From: Bacillota bacterium
Lineage (GTDB): Bacteria > Bacillota > Desulfotomaculia > Desulfotomaculales > VENG01
Assembly (NCBI GenBank): GCA_009711705.1
Contig: VENG01000007.1
Location: forward strand, 124,001 to 188,000
DNA length: 64,000 nt
Reading direction: 5' to 3'
A program made the translations under genes and the position numbers. The notes under the pieces are model-generated. The model made no database searches, was not told the origin of the DNA, and was given only the letters and a program-made list of their open reading frames with translations. Positions 17,770 to 25,711 of this stretch are shown here, one piece after another. Within the stretch, counting starts at the first letter, position 1; every line of letters starts with the position of its first letter.

Positions 17770-18483
17770 TTATTTATCAATTATGTATTTGAACTTTACT
17801 TCCAATGGGTGCTTGGTAATATATTGAAAATCCCTGTCAACGTCTTTAATTAAATCTTCTCTCTTTTTTCTTAGAAATTTTAAAAGATTCGGGTCAGTTT
17901 TAAGAAATTTTTTAATATCTTCTATAGTAACATCGATAATTATGCATTTATCTTTTAGTTCCTTTTCTGATACTGCTATCATTTTCGTAAAACCTTTTGC
18001 ACCATACCAACTTTTACGGCCCCGACCTGCCAATCCTTTGTAGGAAATAAAAATTCCAAACTTGACACTCGTGACATCCATCAGAGATTTTAATTTTCCA
18101 ACATAGGTAATATCAATTTTTTTATTTAAGTTTTTTGACTCAACAATAATTGATTTTGGAAAATCATTATAATATGATATTTCATCAATAATTCTACATC
18201 CAGTAATGGACAATTCTATTAACAAATCAATTTCGTTTGCACCAGTTCTTTCATTTATGCTAACATCAAAGTATTCTTGGTTGAACAATGTATAAGCTAT
18301 ATACTCTAAAAGACTGCCAATTAATTTTTTGTTTTGTCTGCTCATTTTTTCCAATTTATCAATAGCTTTAAGCAATTTATCTATGTCTTTATCCTTCATT
18401 TTTAGCATCTGATCATGATGTTCTTTTAATGCTTGGTCATACATTTCCAAGGTTATACAATCGCCTTCATTAATGTTATTCAT
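17770..18483 (-). CDS. PD-(D/E)XK nuclease-like protein
   Basis: A 237-aa protein. Residues 1-50 form a coiled coil. The middle has the order of a PD-(D/E)XK/restriction-endonuclease-like core: GSLLEYIAYTLF, NEIDLLIEL, then IIVESKN, where Asp and the E-x-K pair would bind metal. The C-terminus is Lys-rich and helical. It is the third gene of a leftward AT-rich set next to attL, separated by 3 nt from the zinc-ribbon gene. A nucleic-acid-cleaving role in phage defence or exclusion is inferred from the fold and location. No precise family could be named. Confidence 0.6.
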   Translation of the reverse strand: MNNINEGDCITLEMYDQALKEHHDQMLKMKDKDIDKLLKAIDKLEKMSRQNKKLIGSLLEYIAYTLFNQEYFDVSINERTGANEIDLLIELSITGCRIIDEISYYNDFPKSIIVESKNLNKKIDITYVGKLKSLMDVTSVKFGIFISYKGLAGRGRKSWYGAKGFTKMIAVSEKELKDKCIIIDVTIEDIKKFLKTDPNLLKFLRKKREDLIKDVDRDFQYITKHPLEVKFKYIIDK

Positions 18484-18486
18484 TTA

Positions 18487-18861
18487 TTATACCAACCTAA
18501 AAAACACAACTATATACTTATATGATTCATCTGGACCAACCAATTCGTTGTCACATTTCTCACAAATATCTGCAGTTTTTATTTCATTTATGTCATAATA
18601 TAAGGTCCTAGATATCTCGCCACATTCGGGACAAAAAAGTTTATAAACCTTTTCCACAATTCCCATTCTAATAAGAACATTTGTCATAACAACAAAATCT
18701 TCATCAGTTATATTTATTTCATTTTTAAAGTACCCGTAATACAAATAGTCGCCTTTTTCAAAATCACCAAGCAACTCTACAAATTTGTCAACCAACTTGC
18801 TTGGAGCCTCCAGTTCCGCTTCCAATCTTTTTTTTATAGTTAATAATATATTCGATTCCAT
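18487..18861 (-). CDS. Small winged-helix-like/zinc-ribbon protein
   Basis: A 124-aa protein with a helical N-terminal half resembling a winged helix (ITDEDFVVMTNVLIRMGIVEKV) and a C-terminal zinc ribbon with two Cys pairs (CPEC and CEKC about 30 residues apart). It overlaps the upstream gene by 74 nt and is 3 nt from the nuclease-like gene, so all three are made together. It may be an adaptor or DNA-recognition subunit of the cassette. Confidence 0.6.
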   Translation of the reverse strand: MESNILLTIKKRLEAELEAPSKLVDKFVELLGDFEKGDYLYYGYFKNEINITDEDFVVMTNVLIRMGIVEKVYKLFCPECGEISRTLYYDINEIKTADICEKCDNELVGPDESYKYIVVFFRLV

Positions 18862-19873
18862 ATATAATCCTTTCTTTATCCCATTTATTTTTATAAAAAT
18901 GAATTAAGATCATTTCATTCGGAATAAAGTTATCTCTAAAAGTCATTGTCATATTTACCTTCTTAGTATTACACTTCTTCCAGGTAAGACCTCTTTCTAC
19001 AAAATACATATTATTTGAGATATCATAAATTAATTTTCGCAGTTTATTCTTATCACTTTCAGTAGATAAACTTTCCGCTATTTTTTTTAGTTGATCTAGA
19101 AAAGACATTTCATCATCATCATCAGCAGTTAACCTAAATCTGCCACCACGTTTGTCATAACCGTCACGAACATATTCCTTAACATCATTAAAACAATTTT
19201 CATTATTGTTTTTTATGTTTATAATATCATTAACCATTTCTAATAACTTAATTTCAATTGTTTTTACTCCCAATTTTTCCTCTACCCAATTCACAACCGA
19301 CCTTGCAATATACTGATAAAAGTCTTTTCTTGTATAATATATATATGGGAATGAATCAAATGATATTAACATAAAGCCATTCTTTGGGCAAATATTTAAA
19401 ATGATAGGATATGCAAACCAGTCAGCCTCATCGGCTCTTGTGCCAATAGCATATGAAAATTTTATACTAAACAATTCATCATCCTTAACCAACCTTGGAT
19501 TACTAAACTGGCTATCATACTTACGTGGCTCTATACTGATTACTGATTTATCAACTAATTCATCAAGCTTTTTATTTAAATTATCGTAATCAATGTCAAA
19601 ACTTTTGACTACTCCATATTTATATGGCTTGATATATTCATGCTCATCAAAAAAATCAAGCATCACCTGTCTATCATTATCAAAATTTGCAATAATTGTT
19701 TTTTTATAATCTATTTTTGAGTTTTCCTCATCCCTATAATATATTTTATCATTTTCTATAATATTTTTTTCTTGCATATATCTATAAGCTTTATATGTAT
19801 AGCTACCAGTTAAATATCTTGTATTTTCAATAATAGCATTTTTTATTAGTCTCGATCGTTGCTCTGAGCTCAT
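18788..19873 (-). CDS. Unknown protein, first gene of AT-rich cassette
   Basis: A 361-aa protein from ATG 19873, chosen for GGGGAGG 8 nt upstream. No family recognised. It is Lys/Asn/Tyr-rich, with an acidic linker TADDDDE near residue 260 and no membrane helices. Two parts can be seen: an N-terminal region with beta-prone stretches (FSIKFSYAIGT, GFMLISFDSFPYIYY) and a helical C-terminal half. Codon use is much more AT-rich than the structural phage genes, which suggests separate acquisition. Confidence 0.6.
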   Translation of the reverse strand: MSSEQRSRLIKNAIIENTRYLTGSYTYKAYRYMQEKNIIENDKIYYRDEENSKIDYKKTIIANFDNDRQVMLDFFDEHEYIKPYKYGVVKSFDIDYDNLNKKLDELVDKSVISIEPRKYDSQFSNPRLVKDDELFSIKFSYAIGTRADEADWFAYPIILNICPKNGFMLISFDSFPYIYYTRKDFYQYIARSVVNWVEEKLGVKTIEIKLLEMVNDIINIKNNNENCFNDVKEYVRDGYDKRGGRFRLTADDDDEMSFLDQLKKIAESLSTESDKNKLRKLIYDISNNMYFVERGLTWKKCNTKKVNMTMTFRDNFIPNEMILIHFYKNKWDKERIIYGIEYIINYKKKIGSGTGGSKQVG

Positions 19874-20224
19874 AAATGATCCTCCCCAATTTACATTTAT
19901 GCCCAATTATTAAATATTTTACCTTGCAACTCTCCATAGATTTTTTTGTTGATAAATAATATAGGCAAATGCATTACTTTACATGCTTTATCTTCTTCTT
20001 GTGCATATAATGCAAATCCTGCCAATGATGGTAAAAATATTTCAAAGAAAGCATAAACTTTTAAACGAGGGCGTATTACAACAACCCATTAATCATCTTC
20101 TCCTAACATGTGCCGGGCATCGATAGAGGGATTTCTTCTTTCTATTATAAGCTTTTGATTCCGCCACTCGTAAAACCTCCATTCTAATTTGCCTTTAGTA
20201 TCTTACGGATTACAAAATAAAAAA
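19874..20224. other. AT-rich intergenic stretch, no gene seen
   Basis: About 350 bp between the cassette and the small gene at 20254. It should carry the cassette promoter. No credible frame was found. Confidence 0.4.
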
Positions 20225-20243
20225 CCCCGGCACAAGGCCGGGG
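20225..20243 (-). terminator. Intrinsic terminator
   Basis: CCCCGGC/GCCGGGG stem followed on the minus strand by TTTTTTATTTTG, 10 bp after the 69-aa gene. Confidence 0.85.
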
Positions 20244-20253
20244 CAAAACAGTT

Positions 20254-20463
20254 TTAATAATCATACGCTCTGGGGCCCAATATCCAACTTTTTGTATCCT
20301 TTACCCATTTTATGCGGTCATTTTTACTCAACCCGCCAATACCCCTAGGGTTTACTCCTATACTCCACATAAACTGTACTGCCTCTTTCATGGTCATAAT
20401 TTCCTTTTCCCATATTTCTTTTACCAGCGGATGAGCTTTCCGAGGAATAGAGACTTTGTTCAT
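20254..20463 (-). CDS. Small phage protein of unknown function
   Basis: A 69-aa basic protein with AAGGAGA before the ATG and its own terminator. It begins SIPRKAHPLVKEIWEKEIMT and contains WSIGVNPRGIGGLSKNDR. No family recognised. It is separated from the lysis genes by a terminator, so it is its own transcription unit. Confidence 0.6.
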   Translation of the reverse strand: MNKVSIPRKAHPLVKEIWEKEIMTMKEAVQFMWSIGVNPRGIGGLSKNDRIKWVKDTKSWILGPRAYDY

Positions 20464-20544
20464 GTTATGGTCTCCTTAGAAATTTTTATCTTCTATTTAT
20501 ATTAGTATCAAGTAATTTCATTTTATAAACAGGCAAACAAAAAA

Positions 20545-20566
20545 ACCCCAACCATCATGGCCGGGG
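20545..20566 (-). terminator. Terminator of the lysis genes
   Basis: CCCC...GGGG hairpin with T7 on the minus strand, about 90 bp after the amidase stop. Confidence 0.75.
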
Positions 20567-20657
20567 CAAAGTGATTTTCGGGAGGCTTCCCTCCGTTCGT
20601 ACATTTAATTTTAGTAAAGTACTATATATCTTTATTACCCGGGCGGACCGGGTAAAC

Positions 20658-21380
20658 CTAACACAAGATAATCCTGCCATCCCTGGCACGGTTCAATACA
20701 GTGGCAAACTCTCCCCAGCTAACCTGCTGCTTATGATCACGCGGGGTATTAATAACCCCATCTTCTACAAGCCTATCAACTTCCTGCTGTGGGCTCCATT
20801 TTGGTTTATAACCGTACTCAACCCCCAGGTAATCACACAGGCCCATCAATATTCCTTCCGCAATTTTACTGATTGTCCCCTGCTGTGAAACATACCTTGC
20901 CTCCTCAGGATCGCCACCTACGAACCCGGCTTCCACCAAGATCGCCGGCATGGCAGTTTCCCGGAGCACAACAAAATTGGCGGTCTTAATACCGCGGTCA
21001 TAGAGGTCTGTATTTACCACCATCTTTTTCTGCACTGCTGTGGCAATTTTACGACCTTCGCCAACCTCGGCCAAGCTGAACGTTTCAGCACCATATCCCT
21101 TCTGGTGGATATCAGCGTTCTGGTGGATGGCTATAAAAATATCAGCGCCGCTTTGGTTAGCCATGTGACAACGATGGATAAGATCGTCCATAAGGTTATT
21201 ACTGAAATGGATATCCTTCAACCGGGCATACGTAAATACAACTCCAGGCACATTTATTTCCCTGCCATGGATGGCCCTGGCAATGGCCAGATTATTGTCC
21301 TTCTCAATATATTTTCCATTAGCAGACACGGCGCCGGTGTAACGGCCGCCATGTCCTGCACAAATAAATACTTTTTTCAT
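20658..21380 (-). CDS. N-acetylmuramoyl-L-alanine amidase (endolysin)
   Basis: A 240-aa protein from ATG 21380 (GAGGTGATACC before it). Residues 1-180 form an Amidase_3 zinc hydrolase: CAGHGG (first His ligand), the Glu of EKDN, SGADIFIAIHQNA (His ligand) and ILVEAGFV (catalytic Glu). The C-terminal 50 residues (SPQQEVDRLVEDGVI, HKQQVSWGEFATVLNR) look like a small wall-binding repeat. It cuts peptidoglycan at lysis. It sits 4 nt after the protease gene and is the last lysis gene. Confidence 0.9.
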   Translation of the reverse strand: MKKVFICAGHGGRYTGAVSANGKYIEKDNNLAIARAIHGREINVPGVVFTYARLKDIHFSNNLMDDLIHRCHMANQSGADIFIAIHQNADIHQKGYGAETFSLAEVGEGRKIATAVQKKMVVNTDLYDRGIKTANFVVLRETAMPAILVEAGFVGGDPEEARYVSQQGTISKIAEGILMGLCDYLGVEYGYKPKWSPQQEVDRLVEDGVINTPRDHKQQVSWGEFATVLNRARDGRIILC

Positions 21381-21384
21381 GGTA

Positions 21385-22470
21385 TCACCTCTTAACAGTG
21401 ATAAAGGGAAGGTTGCTACCGTCCACCTGGCAATCAAGAGCCTCTCCGGCATCACGCAGACCAAGAAAGGCCCTGCTGCTTTTGATAAACGGTGCAATAT
21501 GGGCCTGCTTCTCTTCACCGTTTTTCCAGTACCGTGTACTGCCCACCTTGAATTTTAGTTCAACACCCGGGGAATCGGGCTGGTCAAAACGACCAAAACT
21601 GAAAACACCAAACCCAAACTTACGGTCTCTCCCAGGAGCCCCGAGATCCTCGGCATACATTTGCAAAAGCCAGCGCAAAGTGTCCGGGTCCATTTTACTG
21701 CCCCGTCTAAACTTTGCTTTCGCCTGAAGCAATGCCACTGCCCCGGCCAGGCAGGGGGTGGCCATACTGGTACCGGATACCTTGACATACTGGCCGCCTT
21801 TCCAGAGGCCCCAGACATCTTTGCCGGCTGCGCCGATTTCGGCCTCACTGCCCCGGGAGCTGAAAGGTGCCAGGTCTTTATGGATATCAACGGCTATAGT
21901 GGCAATGCACTCCGGCCATACTGCAGGGTACATTACGGTGTTGTCACTGGGAAACATCGCCCCGTAGTTGCCGGCCGCCGTGACCAAAATAACGCCCTTT
22001 TTGTACAGCTGTTTAATCACCTGGTGATATTCCGGATCGCTCGGCTTAGGTCCGCCCAGGGACATAGAGATAACATCGATATCATTTTCCAGGCACCATT
22101 TAAGCCCGGCAATAATGTGTTTAACCTCTCCGCTGCCATCATTCTTCATGACTTTAACAGCGTACAAATCGCACTCCGAAGCTGCGCCCATCATTTTGCC
22201 GTTGGCGGCAATGGCTCCACAACACCAGGTGCCGTGTCCGTTTTTGTCTTGGACCCCTTCGCCAGTCATGTCAGCAGCACCGGCAATATGTTTGAGGTCC
22301 GGGTGATGCAGGTCAACGCCGGTATCCAGAACAGCGACGCTGATACCTTCGCCTTTTGTTTCCGGCCATTCCAGCTGGGCCCCAATCATTTGAGTGGCAT
22401 ACGAAAGCCGCGGTGGTTCCGCGGCTTCGCCTAACAACGTAAAATCACAAAGATAATGCATTTTTGCCAT
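21385..22470 (-). CDS. Subtilisin-like serine protease (S8) in the lysis cassette
   Basis: A 361-aa protein from ATG 22470 behind GGAGGGAG. The subtilase catalytic set is complete: Asp49 (VLDTGVD), His79 (NGHGTWCCG), oxyanion Asn168 (TAAGN) and Ser235 (GTSMATP). There is no signal peptide or classical propeptide. A C-terminal domain of about 90 residues after the catalytic part is unassigned. It lies between the holin-like gene and the amidase with tight spacing, so it is part of the lysis unit. It may cut host surface proteins (S-layer) or mature a virion or lysis protein. Confidence 0.88.
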   Translation of the reverse strand: MAKMHYLCDFTLLGEAAEPPRLSYATQMIGAQLEWPETKGEGISVAVLDTGVDLHHPDLKHIAGAADMTGEGVQDKNGHGTWCCGAIAANGKMMGAASECDLYAVKVMKNDGSGEVKHIIAGLKWCLENDIDVISMSLGGPKPSDPEYHQVIKQLYKKGVILVTAAGNYGAMFPSDNTVMYPAVWPECIATIAVDIHKDLAPFSSRGSEAEIGAAGKDVWGLWKGGQYVKVSGTSMATPCLAGAVALLQAKAKFRRGSKMDPDTLRWLLQMYAEDLGAPGRDRKFGFGVFSFGRFDQPDSPGVELKFKVGSTRYWKNGEEKQAHIAPFIKSSRAFLGLRDAGEALDCQVDGSNLPFITVKR

Positions 22471-22483
22471 ATTTACTCCCTCC

Positions 22484-22756
22484 TTAACTCTTGCCCAGTG
22501 CGGCTTTACCAAGACCATAAATCCCGGCCGCCAAAGCACTGAACTTAATTCCTTGTTTGGCTGCTGCTTGGACAACCGGACCAGTGAAACCATCGCCAAA
22601 AACCCCAGCATTTAAAATATTAAATCCTGCCCCTAGGAGCAGGATCAAAAACGGCATTGCCTTTTTGCTCACTTCTTTGTTCTCTTCCGGTATCGCGGTC
22701 TTTACCAATTCCATAGTCGCCATTACCAACCCCATGATGATTACTGGTTCCAGCAT
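22484..22756 (-). CDS. Holin-like small membrane protein
   Basis: A 90-aa protein from ATG 22756 (AGGAGGG upstream). Hydrophobic segments lie near residues 3-18 and 35-55, with a Gly/Ala-rich C-terminus that may form a third. Size, membrane segments and position just before the lysis enzymes fit a holin; no named family was confirmed. Confidence 0.6.
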   Translation of the reverse strand: MLEPVIIMGLVMATMELVKTAIPEENKEVSKKAMPFLILLLGAGFNILNAGVFGDGFTGPVVQAAAKQGIKFSALAAGIYGLGKAALGKS

Positions 22757-22817
22757 GATATCCCTCCTAGAATTTAATTTCTTCCCTGGGTGCTTAGAAT
22801 AAACAATAAGCACCTTG

Positions 22818-23003
22818 TCACGCCCCATTCATAAAGTCCCTTTTCACTTCCTCATAATCCACGCCATTGGTCTTTGCAACAACAATTGCAAGCAGGTTAA
22901 CCGATTTGTTGAGATCCTTTAGCGCTGGCTCCAACCGCACCAACACATAACCGGCCACCACTGCTGCAAAGCCGAAATTGGCTAACCACTGCACATCTTG
23001 CAT
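22818..23003 (-). CDS. YvrJ-family small membrane protein
   Basis: A 61-aa protein from ATG 23003 with a G-rich ribosome site. WLANFGFAAVVAGYVLVRLEP is one membrane helix followed by a charged helix, the pattern of YvrJ-family proteins found in phage lysis regions. Probably a holin partner. Confidence 0.65.
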   Translation of the reverse strand: MQDVQWLANFGFAAVVAGYVLVRLEPALKDLNKSVNLLAIVVAKTNGVDYEEVKRDFMNGA

Positions 23004-23045
23004 CCCCCCACCCCCAAAGCTTTTCATGATATGGTACAATACACC

Positions 23046-23137
23046 AAAGCAGGCTTCGGGCGTTTCGTAACCTCCTTACGACACTTGTTCAACCCGAAAA
23101 AAGACCGGTGCTCCCCTGCCCCGGTCCAGCCTGCTTT
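23046..23137. ncRNA. Three-way-junction RNA element, copy 1
   Basis: AAAGCAGGCT pairs with AGCCTGCTTT (10 bp) and encloses two helices, TCGGG/CCCGA (23056-23060 with 23093-23097) and ACCGG/CCGGT (23104-23108 with 23121-23125). Related GCAGGC...GCCTGC arrangements occur at 24526 and 35325. The active strand is unknown. Confidence 0.4.
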
Positions 23138-23142
23138 GCATA

Positions 23143-23171
23143 AAAATAACGCCCCTAAAGGGCGTTATTTT
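23143..23171 (-). terminator. Terminator of the SLH protein gene
   Basis: A 12-bp stem AAAATAACGCCC/GGGCGTTATTTT with loop CTAAA, 25 bp after the stop. Confidence 0.8.
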
Positions 23172-23195
23172 AAGCCGGTTAAAGTCATTATCCTT

Positions 23196-24338
23196 TTACT
23201 CTGTTACCTGAGTGTCCTCAGTAACTTGATTATCTTGTTCGACACCGGTTTCATCTGTACTTTCTTCGCTGTCATCAGTTTCATTAACAGTATCGCTTTC
23301 ATCCGTTTGTCCTTCAGTAACTCCATCTACGGCAGAGTCTTCTTCATTTGTTTCCTCTTCATCCGTTTGCTCTTCTTCCTCAGGAGTCTGTTCCTCGATT
23401 AAACGTGCCATCATTGCCGCCATCTCGGCCCTTGTAATAGCACTGTTAGGATTAAACTTGCCATCTGGTGTACCGCTGATTATTCCCTCCTGCTTAAGTG
23501 CCATGATATAGCCAGCATCTTCAGGAGATATTAAGATACTATCTGAAAACCCTAGGTCGGAAGCATCCATCGGCTCCAATCCAGATGCTTTAGCTATGAA
23601 AACTGCGGCCCCAGCCCTAGAAGCTTGAACATGGCTGTGGAACCTATTGATATTTATCATTTTTAGCCCAGCAGCTTTCTGGGCTGCTTCCTCAGCATAC
23701 TCAAGGATATCTTGTGAGGCATCCTCTTCCGCCGTGCCTTCATCTTCGCCTTCGTCAACCTCTTCTTCGGTTTCGTTTATATCTTCATCAACTTCCTCTT
23801 GATCCACAGTTGTATCTTCCGCTTGATCTTCCTCTAGACCCTCAGTAGTTTCATCAGGGTTTTCCTCAGCAGCCTCTTCCTGCACAGTGACATCTTCACC
23901 GTTTAGTAATTCTGCTATTCTAACTGCCATAACCATTGCATCAACATTGCTCACAGGTTCATCCGGTTTAAATTCCCCATCGGGATATCCACTGATTAAA
24001 CCACAACTTTGAGCCTGTTGAATAGCATTCTTTGCCCAATGTTTTTCAGTGTCCTTAAATTCCTTTTGCTCAACTTGAGCTTTCCTTTCTTCAATGCGTT
24101 GACGAATCTGGACTCTCTGTTCGTCCTTTTTTGTGTTGACATTGTTACCTCTTTTTTCTTTCTCTTTACCCTTATTACCCTTGGCTGGCGCCTCATGGTG
24201 TGTCTTGCTTTTATTCGACTTACTATTACTTGAACCTGAACCTCCGGATTTACCGTTTCCTTTACCAGCCATAGCTGGTGCTACTGCGATAGAAAACGAA
24301 AAAAATATTGCTAATACAATGCACCCAAATTTCCTCAT
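23196..24338 (-). CDS. Secreted SLH-domain protein, very acidic
   Basis: A 380-aa protein from ATG 24338 (GGAGGT 6 nt upstream). A signal peptide covers residues 1-25 (IVLAIFFSFSIAVAPAMA). A Lys/Gly/Ser-rich linker is followed by SLH-type motifs (FKDTEKHWAKNAIQQAQSCG, ISGYPDGEFKPDEPVS, then ISGTPDGKFNPNSAITRAEMAAMMARL). Long Glu/Asp-rich spacers lie at about 150-215 and after 310. SLH domains bind secondary wall polymers, so it should sit in the cell envelope of the lysogen. It has its own terminator. It may be a lysogenic-conversion protein altering the host surface. Confidence 0.82.
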   Translation of the reverse strand: MRKFGCIVLAIFFSFSIAVAPAMAGKGNGKSGGSGSSNSKSNKSKTHHEAPAKGNKGKEKEKRGNNVNTKKDEQRVQIRQRIEERKAQVEQKEFKDTEKHWAKNAIQQAQSCGLISGYPDGEFKPDEPVSNVDAMVMAVRIAELLNGEDVTVQEEAAEENPDETTEGLEEDQAEDTTVDQEEVDEDINETEEEVDEGEDEGTAEEDASQDILEYAEEAAQKAAGLKMININRFHSHVQASRAGAAVFIAKASGLEPMDASDLGFSDSILISPEDAGYIMALKQEGIISGTPDGKFNPNSAITRAEMAAMMARLIEEQTPEEEEQTDEEETNEEDSAVDGVTEGQTDESDTVNETDDSEESTDETGVEQDNQVTEDTQVTE

Positions 24339-24525
24339 CAAGTGACCTCCTAGATTTGATGATTTCCCGTATATTGTATAGTTATATAATAATTTGTCAC
24401 TTCAGCCATGAACATTTAGTCCCTTAAATAATAAGACTTTAGTCCCCTTTTCCTTAATAATCAAATCTAGTAAAGTTACATACACAGTCTACTGTTGTGC
24501 CGGATACACATGAAAAGATTAATTT

Positions 24526-24605
24526 AGCAGGCTAGGGCGCTTCCTTCCCAAAAAAATACTCGTTACCCCAAAAAGTGGCGTACCGACATTCAGCCCCGGC
24601 CTGCT
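24526..24605. ncRNA. GCAGGC...GCCTGC structured element, copy 2
   Basis: AGCAGGC (24526-24532) can pair with GCCTGCT (24599-24605), followed by TTTTACATAA as at the other copies. The inner helices are poorer. It lies in the 330-bp gap between the SLH gene and the 112-aa gene, which should also hold their divergent promoters. Confidence 0.3.
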
Positions 24606-24671
24606 TTTTACATAAAAATAACGCCAATTTAGCGCTACTTATGCAAAACAACCCCTAAGGAGTTGTCAAAG

Positions 24672-25010
24672 ATGGAATTCATTGAGAGCTTCTCTCCAAA
24701 AGGAAAGGCTTTTTCATTTCATTTCACCAAAGATACTTGTTATCAGGTTCGGACTGGAAAATGCCCATTAGAAATAAATAATCAAGACGAATACTGCGCA
24801 AAACTCTCAACCAAAATATATGATACTTTTGAAATGGACCCAGTTTTTATTGTTAGGCATCGGTGTGGCCATTATGATTTCTCAAATGGCCAGCACAGAA
24901 CCTGTATTGCAGGAAGGCTAGGACTGACCATTCCTGTTTGGATTGGTGAGGAAAGAAGCCTGTGTGATTCCTGCAGAAATATTAAAGGTAGTATAATCAA
25001 GGAATTTTAA
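24672..25010 (+). CDS. ParB/sulfiredoxin-fold-like small protein
   Basis: A 112-aa protein from ATG 24672 (AAGGAG 9 nt upstream). The segment DFSNGQHRTCIAGRLGLTIPVWI matches the G-x-H-R box and following helix of ParB/Srx-fold domains. Six cysteines are spread over the protein. It is rightward, against the phage genes, and forms a single-gene unit. Function unknown. Confidence 0.55.
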   Translation: MEFIESFSPKGKAFSFHFTKDTCYQVRTGKCPLEINNQDEYCAKLSTKIYDTFEMDPVFIVRHRCGHYDFSNGQHRTCIAGRLGLTIPVWIGEERSLCDSCRNIKGSIIKEF

Positions 25011-25158
25011 ATCCTCCCGCTCCAATACGTTTTCCCGCCATACTTGTACAACCCTAACGAACTCACTATTGTTAGACAATCTTTTTCAAAGGTAACACCT
25101 CCCTTGTGTCGAATGTTCGCTTTACCACGGCGAAAATCCGAGGAAGGGAGGTGTTAAT

Positions 25159-25428
25159 TTGGCGATTTATATGATAAGTTACGATCTCAACGAACCAGGA
25201 CAAAATTATGACGACCTTATACAACGGATTCAAGGCCTCGGTGCATGGGCTCATGCTTTAAAATCTGCTTGGTTTGTTGAAACTTCTATGCCTGCAAAGG
25301 AGATTTTCGATTACTTATATGAAGCAGTTGATGAAACTGATGACTTGCTTATTACAGAACTCAAAGGGCTATGGTGGGGAAAACTAGACCGGGAGGTATT
25401 AGATTGGCTCAAGCAACGACTACCTTAG
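25159..25428 (+). CDS. Orphan Cas2-fold-like small protein
   Basis: An 89-aa protein starting at TTG 25159 behind GGGAGGTG. The N-terminal YMISYDLNEPGQNYDDL, the middle WAHALKSAWFVET and the end LLITELKGLWWG match a widespread family of about 90 residues often called SinR-like, with a ferredoxin/Cas2-type fold. No CRISPR repeats or other cas genes are near. Toxin-like or nuclease roles have been proposed for such orphans; none can be asserted here. Confidence 0.65.
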   Translation: MAIYMISYDLNEPGQNYDDLIQRIQGLGAWAHALKSAWFVETSMPAKEIFDYLYEAVDETDDLLITELKGLWWGKLDREVLDWLKQRLP

Positions 25429-25598
25429 TATTTAGTTTTACCACCGATAGCTTTTTCTTTGGGCTGGGCACCGTTTGTTGGCCCGGCCTCACTATTTTTA
25501 TCAATACCACAGCGGACTTTGCCAGTGTTGCTAACCCTGCCCTCAGCTTCAATCTCTATAGTCTGACAGCAATGTGGACACGTGCAATGGTTTTTCAT
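25425..25598 (-). CDS. Small Cys-rich protein
   Basis: A 57-aa protein from ATG 25598 with GGAGGTG upstream. The opening MKNHCTCPHCC clusters four Cys plus His, probably a metal site; the rest is polar. Its stop overlaps the convergent 89-aa gene by 4 nt. No family recognised. Confidence 0.5.
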   Translation of the reverse strand: MKNHCTCPHCCQTIEIEAEGRVSNTGKVRCGIDKNSEAGPTNGAQPKEKAIGGKTKY

Positions 25599-25711
25599 CT
25601 CTTAACACCTCCTATCACGCAAAATTGAGCTCATAGCGATAAAAGAACCTCAACTAATGACATGGCATTTGACATTTACCCGTGGTAAGATTACCCAAAG
25701 GAGGAATGCCT

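Noticed and set aside
25159..25428. CRISPR locus suggested by the Cas2-like fold
   Set aside because: No repeat-spacer array or cas1 is nearby; the protein belongs to an orphan family.
25371..25628. Rightward 85-aa frame 25371-25628
   Set aside because: Antisense to the 57-aa Cys-rich gene that has a good ribosome site.
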